Source: an uncultured Microbacterium sp.
GTDB taxonomy: Bacteria > Actinomycetota > Actinomycetes > Actinomycetales > Microbacteriaceae
Reading direction: 5' to 3'
Length of the DNA stretch: 64,000 nt
Assembly (NCBI RefSeq): GCF_947489255.1
Contig: NZ_CANLCY010000002.1
Span: forward strand, 496,001 to 560,000
Shown here: in pieces, positions 1-9,295 of the stretch
How the letters are laid out: each line of letters starts with the position of its first letter
Position numbering within the stretch: position 1 is the first letter of the stretch
The notes under the pieces: generated by a model
Told to the model about the DNA's origin: nothing
What the model saw: only the letters and a program-made list of their open reading frames with translations
Databases searched by the model: none
Made by a program: the position numbers and the translations under genes

Positions 1-1
1 C

Positions 2-901
2 CTCGCGCGCGAAACCCTCGGCCTTCGTACCGCTCTTGGCCTTGTCGAGCAGGTCGAGTGCGACGTAGGGGGAGCGGGGCACGGTGCCGATCCTGGACTC
101 GAGCATGCCGCGGGCCATCTTGATCGCGATGGGCCACTTGGTCAGGCGCTCGAGCTTGCCCGGCTCGTTCTTTCGCTCGACGCGGACCCGACCGGTGAGC
201 ACGCCGTCGGCCCAGCGTAGCGAGTCCTCGAGGTAGGAGGCCGCCGGGAAGATGGCATCCATGATCCCGAGGTCGAAGGCCTGCTGCGGCTTGAGCATGC
301 GGTTCTGCTTGAGCGGGTTCGAGATGACGACCTCGAGGGCGTTCTCGATGCCGATGAGGTTCGGCAGCAGGTAGGCCCCGCCCCAGCCGGGGATGATGCC
401 GAGGAACACCTCGGGCAGCGCGACGGCCGCGGCCGAGGCGTCGACCGTCCGGTAGGTCGAGTTCAGCGCGATCTCGAGACCGCCGCCCAGGGCGAGGCCG
501 TTGACGAACGCGAACGACGGGACGCCGAGGTCGGAAAGCGACCCGATCACCTGGTGGCCGCGCTGCGCGATGAGGCGGGCGACGTCCTTCGAGGGCAGCT
601 TCGCGACGTCGGACAGGTCGGCGCCGGCGGCGAGGATGTACTGCTTGCCGGTGATCGCGACCGCGTGGATCTCGCCCTTCGCGGCACGCTCCTTCAGCGT
701 CTCGAGCGTGCGCCCGAGCTCGGCGAGGGTCGCCGGCCCCAGCGTGTTGGGACGCGTGTGATCACGGCCGTTGTCGAGCGTGATCAGCGCGAGCACGTTG
801 CCCGAGGGCAGGCGCACGTCGCGGACGGGGGAGTGGGTCACCACCTCGTCGCCGGTGAGGGCGTCGAGGGGCGAGAAGTCGATGGATGCGTAGTCGGTCA
901 C
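2..901 (-). CDS. 3-hydroxyacyl-CoA dehydrogenase / enoyl-CoA hydratase, N-terminal part (cut by window edge)
   Basis: Fatty-acid beta-oxidation multifunctional enzyme, alpha subunit; the first 300 residues are visible and the gene runs off the left edge. The visible part is a crotonase (enoyl-CoA hydratase) domain: an AAGADL oxyanion-hole segment near residue 92, GGGLE with the first catalytic Glu at about 143, and LPEVFLG with the second at about 164. Both acid residues are present. The NAD-binding dehydrogenase domain expected downstream is outside the window. Start chosen at the GTG whose last base overlaps the stop of the thiolase gene (GTGA overlap, 898–901), so the two are translationally coupled as in fadA-fadB-type operons. 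A FadB/FadJ-like assignment is family-level; substrate length preference is unknown. Confidence 0.88.
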   Translation of the reverse strand, partial: MTDYASIDFSPLDALTGDEVVTHSPVRDVRLPSGNVLALITLDNGRDHTRPNTLGPATLAELGRTLETLKERAAKGEIHAVAITGKQYILAAGADLSDVAKLPSKDVARLIAQRGHQVIGSLSDLGVPSFAFVNGLALGGGLEIALNSTYRTVDASAAAVALPEVFLGIIPGWGGAYLLPNLIGIENALEVVISNPLKQNRMLKPQQAFDLGIMDAIFPAASYLEDSLRWADGVLTGRVRVERKNEPGKLERLTKWPIAIKMARGMLESRIGTVPRSPYVALDLLDKAKSGTKAEGFARE

Positions 902-2106
902 TTGCGCTTCTTCTTTCCGTCGAAGAACGGGTTCTCCCAGATGACCGAGCCGCCCTGGCCGAGGCCCACGCACATGGCGGTGAGGCCGTAGCGCACGTCG
1001 GGACGCTCGGCGAACTGCGCCGCGAGCTGGATCATCAGGCGGACTCCGGATGCCGCGAGCGGGTGGCCCAGCGCGATCGCGCCGCCCCAGGGATTCACGC
1101 GAGGGTCGTCGTCGGCGATGCCGAAGTGGTCGAGCAGCGAGATCACCTGGATCGCGAATGCCTCGTTCAGCTCGAACAGGCCGATGTCGTCGATCGTGAG
1201 ACCGGCCTTCTTCAGCGCCTTCTCGGTCGAGGGGATCGGGCCGATGCCCATGATCTCGGGCTCGACGCCCGCGAAGGCGAACGAGACCATCCGCATCTTG
1301 GGAGCGAGGCCGAACTCCTTCACCGCGTCGGCTCCGGCGAGCAGGCTGATGGTCGCGCCGTCCGTGAGGGGCGACGAGGTACCGGCGGTGACGCGGCCGT
1401 GCGGACGGAACGGCGTCTTGAGCGTCGCGAGACCCTCGACGGTGGTCTCGGGGCGGCGCCCCTCGTCCTCGGTCGCGAGGCCCCACGCGCCGTCGGCATC
1501 CTTCACCGCGACGGGCACCAGGTCGGGCTGGATCTTGCCGGCCTCGTACGCGGCCTGCACCTTGTGCTGGCTGGCCGCGCCGAAGCGGTCGGCGCGCCCC
1601 TTGGTCAGGTGGGGGAAGCGGTCGTGGATGCGCTCGGCGGTGACGCCCATGTTCAGCGCGCCCGGGTCGACCAGCTTCTCGGCCACGAAGCGGGGGTTGG
1701 GGTCGACGTTGCCGCCGATGGGGTGGCGACCCATGTGCTCGACACCGCCCGCGAGGGCGAGGTCGTACATGCCGACGCCGATCGAGGCGCCCATGGTCGT
1801 GACGCTCGTCATGGCGCCGGCGCACATGCGCTCGATCGCCAGGCCCGGCACGGTCATCGGGAGTCCCGCCAGGATCGCCGCCGTACGGCCCAGCGTGAGT
1901 CCCTGATCACCGGTCTGCGACGTCGCGGCGATCGCCACGTCGTCGATCCGGTTCTTCGGCACGTCGCCGTTGCGCTCCATCAACCCGATGATCGCCCTGA
2001 CCACCAGGTCGTCGGCGCGGGTGTTCCAGTACATGCCCTTCTCGCCGGCGCGCCCGAAGGGGGTGCGCATTCCGTCGACGAAGAAGACGTCCGTCATCTC
2101 GGCCAC
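898..2106 (-). CDS. acetyl-CoA acyltransferase (thiolase)
   Basis: Degradative thiolase, the beta subunit partner of the following hydratase/dehydrogenase: cleaves 3-ketoacyl-CoA to acetyl-CoA and a shortened acyl-CoA. About 402 residues, normal for the family. The nucleophilic Cys lies in IERMCAGA (about residue 95). NEAF, ALGHPLAASG (catalytic His) and CVGLGQGG (second Cys) lie in order near the C-terminus, so the active site is complete. A GGAGG stands four bases before the GTG at 2106; an ATG three codons further in (2097) is an equally possible start. First gene of a two-gene operon, coupled to the next gene by a GTGA overlap. Confidence 0.93.
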   Translation of the reverse strand: MAEMTDVFFVDGMRTPFGRAGEKGMYWNTRADDLVVRAIIGLMERNGDVPKNRIDDVAIAATSQTGDQGLTLGRTAAILAGLPMTVPGLAIERMCAGAMTSVTTMGASIGVGMYDLALAGGVEHMGRHPIGGNVDPNPRFVAEKLVDPGALNMGVTAERIHDRFPHLTKGRADRFGAASQHKVQAAYEAGKIQPDLVPVAVKDADGAWGLATEDEGRRPETTVEGLATLKTPFRPHGRVTAGTSSPLTDGATISLLAGADAVKEFGLAPKMRMVSFAFAGVEPEIMGIGPIPSTEKALKKAGLTIDDIGLFELNEAFAIQVISLLDHFGIADDDPRVNPWGGAIALGHPLAASGVRLMIQLAAQFAERPDVRYGLTAMCVGLGQGGSVIWENPFFDGKKKRK

Positions 2107-2177
2107 TCTGCCTCCATAGTTTGGGATGACCCCAGCCTAGGAAGCCACCCCGACCGCGGAGAATCGGTTGTCCGAAC

Positions 2178-3374
2178 CTACGAATCGGTGGGGGGAGCGT
2201 CCTCGGCCGTGTTGAGGGAAGCTACAAAGCTATCCGCGATCACCTGTGCGGTCTGATCAATCTGCCAGGGGCGCGCGCCGAGTTCGGCGAGAGCTGCTCC
2301 GACGCTCTGGACGGTGACCTCGGCGGGCGGCGCCCACGCCAGACGACGCAGCGTCTCCGGGGTGAGCAGGTTCTCGGTCGGCATCCGCAGCTCTTCCGCC
2401 CGCGCCTCGACGGCGGGCCGCGCAGCCTTGAGACGCCGGTCGGCGTCCGGGTTGCGGTCGGCCCACGCGCGGGGCGGTGGCAGCGTGTCGCTGGGGACCC
2501 GGTCGGCCGGGAGGTCCGCGGTCTCGCGGCCCTCGACGATCGCGTTCCACCATCGGTCCAACTGCGAGCGACTCGCGCGCCCGTTGAACTCCTTGACCCC
2601 CGCCAGCGCCTGCTTGCTCGCCGGGTCGGCGAGAACCGCGGCCACCAGGGCACGGTCGGGGACCAGCCGACCGGGGGCGACATCCTGCTCACGGGCGAAG
2701 TCCTCACGGGCCTGCCACAGCGACCGGGCGACGGCGAGCGAGCGGCGTCCGCGCACCGTGTGCAGGCCGCTGAGGCGGCGCCACGGGTCCTCCCGCACGG
2801 GCTTGGGCTGCCGGTCGAGCACCGCCTGGAATTCCTGCCGCGCGAACTCCGTCTTCTCCTGCTCCTCCAACTCGGCGACGAGTACGTCGCGCACGTCGAT
2901 GAGGTGCTCGACGTCGAGGGCGGCGTATTCGAGCCAGGATGCCGGCAGCGGACGCGTCGACCAGTCGGCCGCCGAGTGCGCCTTTGCGAGGGTGATGCCG
3001 AGAGTCTGCTCGACCACGGCCCCCAAGCCCACCCGCTCGTGCCCGAGCAGGCGCGAGCCCAGTTCGGTGTCGAAGATCACCGGGGGCTCGAGCCCGCGCT
3101 CCCGGAGCGACGGGAGGTCCTGACTGGCGGCGTGGAACACCCACTCGGCGTCGCCGATCGCCGTCTGCAGCGGCGTGAAGTCCTCGATGGTCGTGGGGTC
3201 GAAGAGGAAGACCCCGGCCTCACGACGGAAGACCTGGATGAGGTAGGCGCGCTGCGAATAGCGGAACCCCGAGGCGCGCTCGACGTCGACCGCGACCGGC
3301 CCCGTCCCGGCGGCCAGCGCCTCGCACGCGGCGTGGAACCCCGCGGCATCCTCGATGACGATGTACTCAACCAC
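2178..3374 (-). CDS. ribonuclease D-like 3'-5' exonuclease with HRDC domain
   Basis: 398-residue DEDDy-type exonuclease acting on structured RNA 3' ends (tRNA maturation or turnover is the usual role of RNase D). Exo I is the D-x-E in VAVDVERASG, Exo II is HAASQDLPSL, Exo III is YAALDVEHL (Tyr and Asp present). An HRDC nucleic-acid-binding domain follows in the middle region (DPWRRLSGLHTVRGRRSLAV onward), then a C-terminal helical extension. Start is the GTG at 3374, placed 7 bases after GGAGG; it overlaps the stop of the upstream DUF3000 gene by 8 bp, so the two form one unit. Upstream in-frame sequence lies inside the DUF3000 gene and is not part of this protein. Confidence 0.9.
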   Translation of the reverse strand: MVEYIVIEDAAGFHAACEALAAGTGPVAVDVERASGFRYSQRAYLIQVFRREAGVFLFDPTTIEDFTPLQTAIGDAEWVFHAASQDLPSLRERGLEPPVIFDTELGSRLLGHERVGLGAVVEQTLGITLAKAHSAADWSTRPLPASWLEYAALDVEHLIDVRDVLVAELEEQEKTEFARQEFQAVLDRQPKPVREDPWRRLSGLHTVRGRRSLAVARSLWQAREDFAREQDVAPGRLVPDRALVAAVLADPASKQALAGVKEFNGRASRSQLDRWWNAIVEGRETADLPADRVPSDTLPPPRAWADRNPDADRRLKAARPAVEARAEELRMPTENLLTPETLRRLAWAPPAEVTVQSVGAALAELGARPWQIDQTAQVIADSFVASLNTAEDAPPTDS

Positions 3375-3957
3375 GCGTGGGCCTCCGGGCTCCGAACACG
3401 GCAACGCCCTCCGACCCCGGGGGGAGACCGGCGAGCATGCACACGAGCTCCGCCCACGCCTCGAGGTGCGGGCGGAAGGGACCGCGCGGCGACCATGACG
3501 CGCGAAGTTCGATTTGCGACCCCTCGCCCTGCGCGGCGAGAGCGCCGAAACCGGTAGAGAGGGTCTTGGTGGCGGTGCCCGACTCGGAGTGGCGGTCGGC
3601 CCCGCGCGAGTCCAGGGCATCGATGAGCCATGACCAGGCGACCTCGGCGAGCAGCGGGTCGACGCCGATCTCGGGCTCGAGCGGCGCCTGGGCGAAGCAC
3701 ACGATGCGCCAGGCCCCGCCCCAGGGCTCGGGCTCCTCGGGGTCGTGCAGGAGGATGAAGCGACCGGTGCCGAAGGGCGAGTCGGTGGCGTGCTCCTCGG
3801 GGCGCACGTCGCCGGCAAGGGCGAGCGAGAAGGGCGCCAGGCCCGCGGGCGAAGGGATCTCCCGCACCACGAGGTCGTCGCGGAACGTCGTGGCGCGCAC
3901 CTCCTCGGCGGCACGCGCGAACGGTCCGGCGGCCTCCGTCGGGCGATGTTCCCTCAC
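3367..3957 (-). CDS. DUF3000 family protein
   Basis: 196-residue protein recognisable as the actinobacterial DUF3000 family: an N-terminal EHRPTEAAGPFARAAEEVR segment, and conserved blocks around LVVREIPSPAGLAPFSLAL and DSPFGTGRFILLHDPEEPEPWGG. Function is not established for the family. It is normally found directly upstream of the RNase D-like gene in Actinobacteria, as here, which suggests a linked role but does not show one. No membrane segment or signal peptide. Starts at a GTG. Confidence 0.82.
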   Translation of the reverse strand: MREHRPTEAAGPFARAAEEVRATTFRDDLVVREIPSPAGLAPFSLALAGDVRPEEHATDSPFGTGRFILLHDPEEPEPWGGAWRIVCFAQAPLEPEIGVDPLLAEVAWSWLIDALDSRGADRHSESGTATKTLSTGFGALAAQGEGSQIELRASWSPRGPFRPHLEAWAELVCMLAGLPPGSEGVAVFGARRPTRG

Positions 3958-3982
3958 GGCAGCAGACTAGAGTGAGGCCTCG

Positions 3983-5191
3983 ATGAACGCTCCCAGGCGC
4001 GCCGCGGGTCCCCGCGCATCGCGGCGCCGCATCACCGCTTTCCGCATCGCCCTCTCCTCCCTGGCCTTCGCCCTGACCGCCTCGGCGGGCGCTCTGGGTG
4101 CCGTTTCGCTGCGCGTCGCACGCACCGTCGTGCGCCCGGCCGGCCGCCGCCCCGACACCCGCATCCTGCGCCTCGACGCCGCCGCGCAGACCATCACCCT
4201 CGCGCGGACCCCCGACACCGCACTGCCGGGCCGCTACGGGCTCTTCACCGTCGGCTCGGCCGAGTATCTGCGCCTCGGCGCCATCGTGGGCAGCGACGAG
4301 GCGAGCGTCACCCGCAAGCTGCTCACCCACGTCGCCGCCGACGGCGATCTCGCCCCCGAGGCCGCATTCAGCGGCTGGTACTTCGACCAGCCCGGGCAGC
4401 TGCACCTGCCGTTCCACGAGGTCGACATCGAGACCGGGGTGGGCGCGTGTCCCGCGTGGGAGTTCCCCGCGTCGGAGGACACCGACGTCTGGGTGGTCCA
4501 GGTGCACGGTCGAGGCACGACCCGCGCCGAGACGCTGCGCGCCGTTCCGGTCTTCCACGGTCTCGGCATCACGAGCCTCGTCGTGTCGTACCGCAACGAC
4601 GGCGACGCTCCCCGGAGCCCGTCGGGCACCTACGGCCTCGGCGCCACGGAATGGCGCGACCTGGATGCCGCGATCGGCTACGCCCGACGCCACGGCGCGC
4701 GCCGTATCGTCCTCATGGGCTGGTCGATGGGGGGAGCGCTCGCCCTGCAGGCGGCCCTCGAGTCCCCGCACGGCGACGTGATCGCCGGGCTCGTGCTCGA
4801 CTCGCCGGTCGTGGACTGGCGCACGGTTCTGGCGTTCCAAGGACGCATGATGCGGCTTCCCGAACCGGTGATCGCGCTGGCGCAGAGCACGATCCGCTCC
4901 AACTGGGGAGCCGCCGTGCTCGGTGCCGACGAACCGATCCCCCTCGACCGGCTCGACGTCGTCGCCCGCGCGCGCGACCTGCGGCATCCCGTGCTCATCC
5001 TCCACAGCGACGACGACGGTTTCGTCCCCTCGGACGCCTCGTACGCGCTCGCGGCAGCGCGGCCCGACCTCGTGACGATGGAGACCTTCACCACCGCCCG
5101 CCACACCAAGCTGTGGAACTACGACGAGACGCGCTGGTCCGACGCCATCGCGGACTGGCTGCGCGAGCGGGGTCTCACCCGCGAGGAGTGA
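3983..5191 (+). CDS. alpha/beta hydrolase, membrane-anchored or exported
   Basis: 402 residues. An arginine-rich N-terminus followed by a hydrophobic stretch (about residues 20–45) predicts a signal anchor. The catalytic domain has the nucleophile elbow GWSMGG (Ser about 248), a later DDDGFVPSDAS segment that would supply the acid, and a TARHTKLWNYD segment near the C-terminus with the catalytic His. This is the serine-hydrolase fold seen in S9-like peptidases, dienelactone hydrolases and lipases; substrate cannot be read. Diverges from the DUF3000 gene with 25 bp between starts and converges on sufE. Confidence 0.82.
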   Translation: MNAPRRAAGPRASRRRITAFRIALSSLAFALTASAGALGAVSLRVARTVVRPAGRRPDTRILRLDAAAQTITLARTPDTALPGRYGLFTVGSAEYLRLGAIVGSDEASVTRKLLTHVAADGDLAPEAAFSGWYFDQPGQLHLPFHEVDIETGVGACPAWEFPASEDTDVWVVQVHGRGTTRAETLRAVPVFHGLGITSLVVSYRNDGDAPRSPSGTYGLGATEWRDLDAAIGYARRHGARRIVLMGWSMGGALALQAALESPHGDVIAGLVLDSPVVDWRTVLAFQGRMMRLPEPVIALAQSTIRSNWGAAVLGADEPIPLDRLDVVARARDLRHPVLILHSDDDGFVPSDASYALAAARPDLVTMETFTTARHTKLWNYDETRWSDAIADWLRERGLTREE

Positions 5192-5248
5192 TCCCGGATG
5201 CCGGCAACCCGGCGCGATGGCCGGGACCGGCTGCGGTGACCCCGCGGA

Positions 5249-5698
5249 TCAGGCGCCGCGCTTGGCGCGCACCTGACGCTTCGCGCGCATGAGCATGCCG
5301 GTCATACCGGCGATGCGCAGCGGGCTCACCGCGCGGGTGAGCCCGATGCTCTGCGGGAAGTCGTCAGGGACGGCGAGCATCTCGTCGGCGCTCAACCCGG
5401 TCAGTCCCTGCGCCAGGATGCTGGCGAAACCGCGGGTGGTCGGCGCCTCGGCGGGCGCCGTCGCGTGCATCGCGACACGGTCGTCGTCGTCGACGGTGAC
5501 GATGATGTACACCGGCGACTGGCACTCCGCGACGCGCTCGGCGAGCTCGGGGTGGTCCGCGTACTCCGCGGGCACCTCGGGCAGCTCCTGCGAGAACTCC
5601 AGCAGCAGCTGCAGACGGTCGGGCTCGTCGAGCTCCAGGAATTCCTCGCGGATCTCGGCGAGGCGGGCGGGGAGGGCGTTATCGGACATCTCCGTCAT
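5249..5698 (-). CDS. SufE family cysteine desulfurase accessory protein
   Basis: 149 residues, the usual SufE length. SufE accepts persulfide sulfur from a SufS/NifS-type cysteine desulfurase for Fe-S cluster assembly. The acceptor Cys is about residue 59 in AECQSPVY, matching the family's GCQSxV segment. It lies 25 bp after the sulfurtransferase gene on the same strand, so both are probably one sulfur-transfer operon. No desulfurase is in the window; the partner must lie elsewhere. Confidence 0.88.
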   Translation of the reverse strand: MTEMSDNALPARLAEIREEFLELDEPDRLQLLLEFSQELPEVPAEYADHPELAERVAECQSPVYIIVTVDDDDRVAMHATAPAEAPTTRGFASILAQGLTGLSADEMLAVPDDFPQSIGLTRAVSPLRIAGMTGMLMRAKRQVRAKRGA

Positions 5699-5723
5699 CC
5701 TCCCACGCCCACCGCGGCCGGGC

Positions 5724-6626
5724 TCAGCGTCCGGGGACCTCTCCCGGCTCCGCCCCGGCGACGATCGGAACGCGCACCGCGCTGCCCCACTCGGTCCACG
5801 ACCCGTCGTAGTTGCGCACGTCGTCGAAGCCGAGCAGATGCTTCAGCACGAACCACGTGTGGCTCGAACGCTCGCCGATGCGGCAGTACGCGACGATCTT
5901 GTCGCCGTCGGCGAGGCCCGCGCCGTCGCGGTAGATGGCCTCCAATTCGGCACGCGACTTGAAGCCGCCGTCCTCCGCGACCGCCTTGCCCCACGGCACG
6001 CTCTGCGCGCTCGGGATGTGGCCTGCGCGCAGCGCCCCCTCTTCGGGGTAGGCCGGGGCGGTGGTGCGCTCGCCGGAGTACTCCTCGGGGGAGCGCACGT
6101 CGATGAGGGGGTTGCCGAGGTGCGCGAGCACGTCGTCCTTGTAGGCGCGCAGCACGGAGTCGTCACGCTCGACGACGGGGTAGTCGGTGGGCTCGACGAC
6201 GGTCTTGTCGGTCGTGAGCGGGCGTCCCTCGGAGATCCACTTGTCGCGGCCGCCGTCGAGCAGGCGCACGTCCTCGTGGCCGAACAGCGAGAACACCCAG
6301 AGGGCGTACGCGGCCCACCAGTTGTTCTTGTCGCCGTAGATGACGACCGTGTCGTCGCGCGAGATGCCCTTGGCGCTCAGGAGCTTCGCGAAGCCCGCAC
6401 CGTCGACGTAGTCGCGCACGACGGGGTCGTTGAGCTCGGTGTGCCAGTCGACCTTGACCGCTCCCGGGATGTGGCCGGTCTCGTACAGCAGCACGTCTTC
6501 GTCGGATTCCACCACGACGAGCCCCGGCGCCCCGAGGCGCTCCTGCAGCCACTCGCCGGTGACGAGCCGTCCGGGCTCGGAGTACTCGGCGAATTTGGGG
6601 GAGGTGGTGTCGATCTCGACGGTCAC
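5724..6626 (-). CDS. thiosulfate/3-mercaptopyruvate sulfurtransferase (two rhodanese domains)
   Basis: 300 residues made of an inactive N-terminal rhodanese domain (no Cys in its loop at about residue 98) and a catalytic C-terminal domain with the active Cys at about 248 in [12 protein letters not shown], the signature of the actinobacterial CysA/SseA-type sulfurtransferases. Start set at the GTG at 6626, five bases after GGAG; the open frame extends much further upstream but overlaps the divergent zapE start and looks non-coding. Adjacent sufE suggests a shared role in sulfur mobilisation. Confidence 0.9.
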   Translation of the reverse strand: MTVEIDTTSPKFAEYSEPGRLVTGEWLQERLGAPGLVVVESDEDVLLYETGHIPGAVKVDWHTELNDPVVRDYVDGAGFAKLLSAKGISRDDTVVIYGDKNNWWAAYALWVFSLFGHEDVRLLDGGRDKWISEGRPLTTDKTVVEPTDYPVVERDDSVLRAYKDDVLAHLGNPLIDVRSPEEYSGERTTAPAYPEEGALRAGHIPSAQSVPWGKAVAEDGGFKSRAELEAIYRDGAGLADGDKIVAYCRIGERSSHTWFVLKHLLGFDDVRNYDGSWTEWGSAVRVPIVAGAEPGEVPGR

Positions 6627-6744
6627 GGTGTCTCCTCGGTCGGTACGGCGGATGCGGCGGCATAGGGTGGACACCGCACCTTCGACCCTAGATCCGCGGC
6701 AAGGGGCACGCACCCTCCCCGTAAGACTTGGACTCAGGACGGCC

Positions 6745-7782
6745 ATGACCTCTACCCCCGCGACGACCGGCCTCATCCACCTCACCGATCGCGAGCCCGC
6801 GGTCTCGGGCGCCGAGATGGTCAGCGCGCTGGTGCCCCCGCCGCAGTTCGACGGTGCGACCTTCGAGTCGTACCGGGCGGATGACGCCTACCCCTCGCAG
6901 CAGGAGGCGAAAGAGCTGCTGCAGGCCTTCGCCGCGAAGCAGTCCGCCCCCGCGAAGAAGGGCGGCTTCTTCCGCCGCGCCGAGAAGACCCCGCCGGTCA
7001 AGCCGGGCGTGTACCTGGACGGCGGCTTCGGCGTCGGCAAGACCCACCTGCTCGCCGCGATCTACCACGCCATGCCCGCACGTCGGAAGTACTTCGGCTC
7101 GTTCATCGAGTACACCGCCCTGGTGGGCGTGCTCGGCTACGCCAAGGCCGTCGAGCTGTTCCGCGGATCCGATCTGCTGTGCATCGACGAATTCGAGCTC
7201 GACGACCCCGGCGACACGATGGTCATGACGCGACTGCTCGGCGAGCTCGTGGCATCCGGAACCCGACTCGCAGCGACCTCGAACACTCCGCCGAACGCCC
7301 TGGGGGAGGGACGCTTCGCGGCGCAGGACTTCCTCCGCGAGATCCAGTCGATGGCCGACAGCTTCCGCACCATCCGCATCGACGGCACCGACTTCCGCCA
7401 GCGCGCGATCGACGGAGAGGCCAAGGTGCTCTCCGACGACGACTACCGCGCAGCGCTGGAGACCGCCTCGGCGGGGAGCGTGGCATCCGATGACGCGTTC
7501 GCCGACCTCGTCGGGCACCTGGCCCGTGTGCATCCGTCGCGCTTCATCCGCCTCATCGACGGTGTGGGGGTCATCGGGCTGCGCGACGTGCAGGTGCTGC
7601 ACGATCAGTCGGCCGCCCTTCGCCTGGTCGCCTTCGTCGACCGCGCGTACGACGCGCAGATCCCGATCCGCGCCACGGGCGTGGCACTGAACACCGTCTT
7701 CAGCGACGAGATGCTGGCGGGCGGATACCGCAAGAAGTACCTTCGCGCGGTCTCGCGCCTGGTCGCGCTGACTCACTCCTGA
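6745..7782 (+). CDS. zapE: cell division protein ZapE (AFG1-like P-loop ATPase)
   Basis: 345 residues. Walker A is GGFGVGKTH (Lys about 98) and Walker B is [11 protein letters not shown], both typical of the AFG1/ZapE ATPases that associate with the Z-ring and membrane-protein turnover. The block FIEYTALVG and the arginine-bearing segments after Walker B also fit. Start chosen at ATG 6745 because earlier in-frame codons cross the divergent sulfurtransferase start. Separate transcription from the following amt gene is likely. Confidence 0.88.
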   Translation: MTSTPATTGLIHLTDREPAVSGAEMVSALVPPPQFDGATFESYRADDAYPSQQEAKELLQAFAAKQSAPAKKGGFFRRAEKTPPVKPGVYLDGGFGVGKTHLLAAIYHAMPARRKYFGSFIEYTALVGVLGYAKAVELFRGSDLLCIDEFELDDPGDTMVMTRLLGELVASGTRLAATSNTPPNALGEGRFAAQDFLREIQSMADSFRTIRIDGTDFRQRAIDGEAKVLSDDDYRAALETASAGSVASDDAFADLVGHLARVHPSRFIRLIDGVGVIGLRDVQVLHDQSAALRLVAFVDRAYDAQIPIRATGVALNTVFSDEMLAGGYRKKYLRAVSRLVALTHS

Positions 7783-7843
7783 GGCCGGTTCATCAGTGCC
7801 TCTCATGGGCACGAAACGCGATGTTTACCGGAGAGCCGAGGCT

Positions 7844-7859
7844 GTAACCTTCGCGAAAC
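7844..7859 (+). promoter_or_regulatory. GlnR-box-like site upstream of amt
   Basis: GTAAC at 7844–7848, six bases, then GAAAC at 7855–7859. This matches the two-half-site GlnR consensus (GTnAC, six bases, GnAAC) known from Streptomyces and mycobacteria. A looser pair, GTAAC at 7878 and TGAAC at 7891, follows, and GAAAC–6–TTTAC precedes at 7813–7828. Position 90–105 bp before amt fits nitrogen control. Whether this organism uses GlnR or AmtR is not visible. Confidence 0.5.
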
Positions 7860-7948
7860 ACGGGACGAACGGCGATGGTAACCGCGACTGTGAACACTGA
7901 GGGGACCCGACGCTACACCTGCGTCCCTGCAGAGAGGTTCCCTCCGAG

Positions 7949-9223
7949 ATGGATCAAGGCAACACCGCATTCATCCTGATAGCAGCGGCACTCGTGCTGC
8001 TCATGACGCCAGGACTCGCGTTCTTCTACGGCGGTCTCGTCAAGGCCAAGAGCGTCATCAGCATGATGATGATGAGCTTCGGCGCCATGGGCCTCATGGG
8101 GGTCCTGTGGGTGCTCTACGGCTACTCGATCGCGTTCCCGACCACCGAAGAGGGAACCACCCAGTTCCCGTGGGCGATCGACCCCAGCAACTTCAGCCTC
8201 GCCGGCGTCCTCGAAACGCCCGAAGGCGCGGCGTACCCGCCGCTCGCGTTCGTCGCCTTCCAGGCCACCTTCGCCATCATCACCGTCGCCCTGGTCTCGG
8301 GTGCCATCGCCGACCGCGCCAAGTTCGGCGCATGGATGATCTTCGCCGGCATCTGGGCCACCGTGGTCTACTTCCCGGTCGCCAGCTGGGTCTTCAACTT
8401 CGGCCTGGCCGATGACGCCTCGTTCTCGTACGGCGGCTGGATCACCCACGGTATGCAGGACGTCTTCGGCGTCGGGGCGATCGACTTCGCCGGTGGAACC
8501 GCGGTGCACATCAACGCCGGTGCCGCCGCCCTCGCCCTCGCGCTCGTGCTCGGCAAGCGCGTCGGGTTCCAGAAGGGCGCTCACGTCCCCCACAACCCGC
8601 CGTTCGTGCTCCTCGGCGCGGGTCTGCTGTGGTTCGGCTGGTTCGGCTTCAACGCCGGTTCGGAGCTCGCTGCCGACGGCACCGCGGCTCTCGCCTTCGT
8701 CAACACCATCGCCGCTCCCGCCGCAGCCCTCCTGGCCTGGCTGATCGTCGAGAAGATCAAGGACGGCAAGCCCACCTCGGTCGGCGCCGCCTCCGGTGCC
8801 GTCGCGGGTCTGGTCGCGATCACCCCCGCCTGCGCCGCTCTGGACCCGATCTGGGCCATCGTGCTCGGCCTCCTCGCCGGTGCCGTCTGCGCCCTCGCGA
8901 TCGAGCTGAAGTTCAAGCTCGGCTTCGACGACTCGCTCGACGTGGTCGGCATCCACCTGGTCGGCGGTCTGCTGGGAACGCTGTATCTGGGCATCTTCGC
9001 CCGGGGCACCGGTCTCATCGAGAGCGGCTCGTTCAACCAGCTGATCGTCCAGGCGATCGCCGCCCTCGCGGTGCTGGTGTACTCGTTCGTGCTGGCCTTC
9101 GTCATCGGTTTCGCGATCGAGAAGACGATCGGCTTCCGCGTGAAGAACGAGGACGAGATCGCCGGTATCGACACCGTCGTGCACGGCGAGGAGGGCTACG
9201 TGCTCTCCGACGTGCGCGGCTGA
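7949..9223 (+). CDS. amt: ammonium transporter (Amt family)
   Basis: 424-residue polytopic membrane protein with about 11 hydrophobic segments. Starts with ALVLLMTPGLAFFYGGLV, the Amt signature; the two pore histidines are in GGTAVHINAGAAAL and DVVGIHLVGGLLGTL. Imports ammonium across the cytoplasmic membrane. Unlike many bacterial amt loci no glnK (PII) gene follows; the next gene encodes a MazF-like protein behind a hairpin. The upstream 165 bp carries GlnR-like half-sites, consistent with induction under nitrogen limitation. Confidence 0.95.
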   Translation: MDQGNTAFILIAAALVLLMTPGLAFFYGGLVKAKSVISMMMMSFGAMGLMGVLWVLYGYSIAFPTTEEGTTQFPWAIDPSNFSLAGVLETPEGAAYPPLAFVAFQATFAIITVALVSGAIADRAKFGAWMIFAGIWATVVYFPVASWVFNFGLADDASFSYGGWITHGMQDVFGVGAIDFAGGTAVHINAGAAALALALVLGKRVGFQKGAHVPHNPPFVLLGAGLLWFGWFGFNAGSELAADGTAALAFVNTIAAPAAALLAWLIVEKIKDGKPTSVGAASGAVAGLVAITPACAALDPIWAIVLGLLAGAVCALAIELKFKLGFDDSLDVVGIHLVGGLLGTLYLGIFARGTGLIESGSFNQLIVQAIAALAVLVYSFVLAFVIGFAIEKTIGFRVKNEDEIAGIDTVVHGEEGYVLSDVRG

Positions 9224-9236
9224 CACCGCTCACCCC

Positions 9237-9274
9237 GAACGGGGCGTCGCCGATTCGTCGGTGGCGCCCCGTTC
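9237..9274 (+). terminator. hairpin after amt
   Basis: Two 17-base arms starting GAACGGGGCG and ending CGCCCCGTTC with a TTCG loop and two mismatches, 13 bp after the amt stop. No T-tract follows, as is common in this genome. Confidence 0.6.
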
Positions 9275-9295
9275 CGCGTGTCTAGGGTGGGCCGT

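Noticed and set aside
886..2256. Long open frame antisense to the thiolase gene
   Set aside because: Arg/His/Gly-rich translation without domain pattern; a GC-driven shadow of a clearly coding gene.
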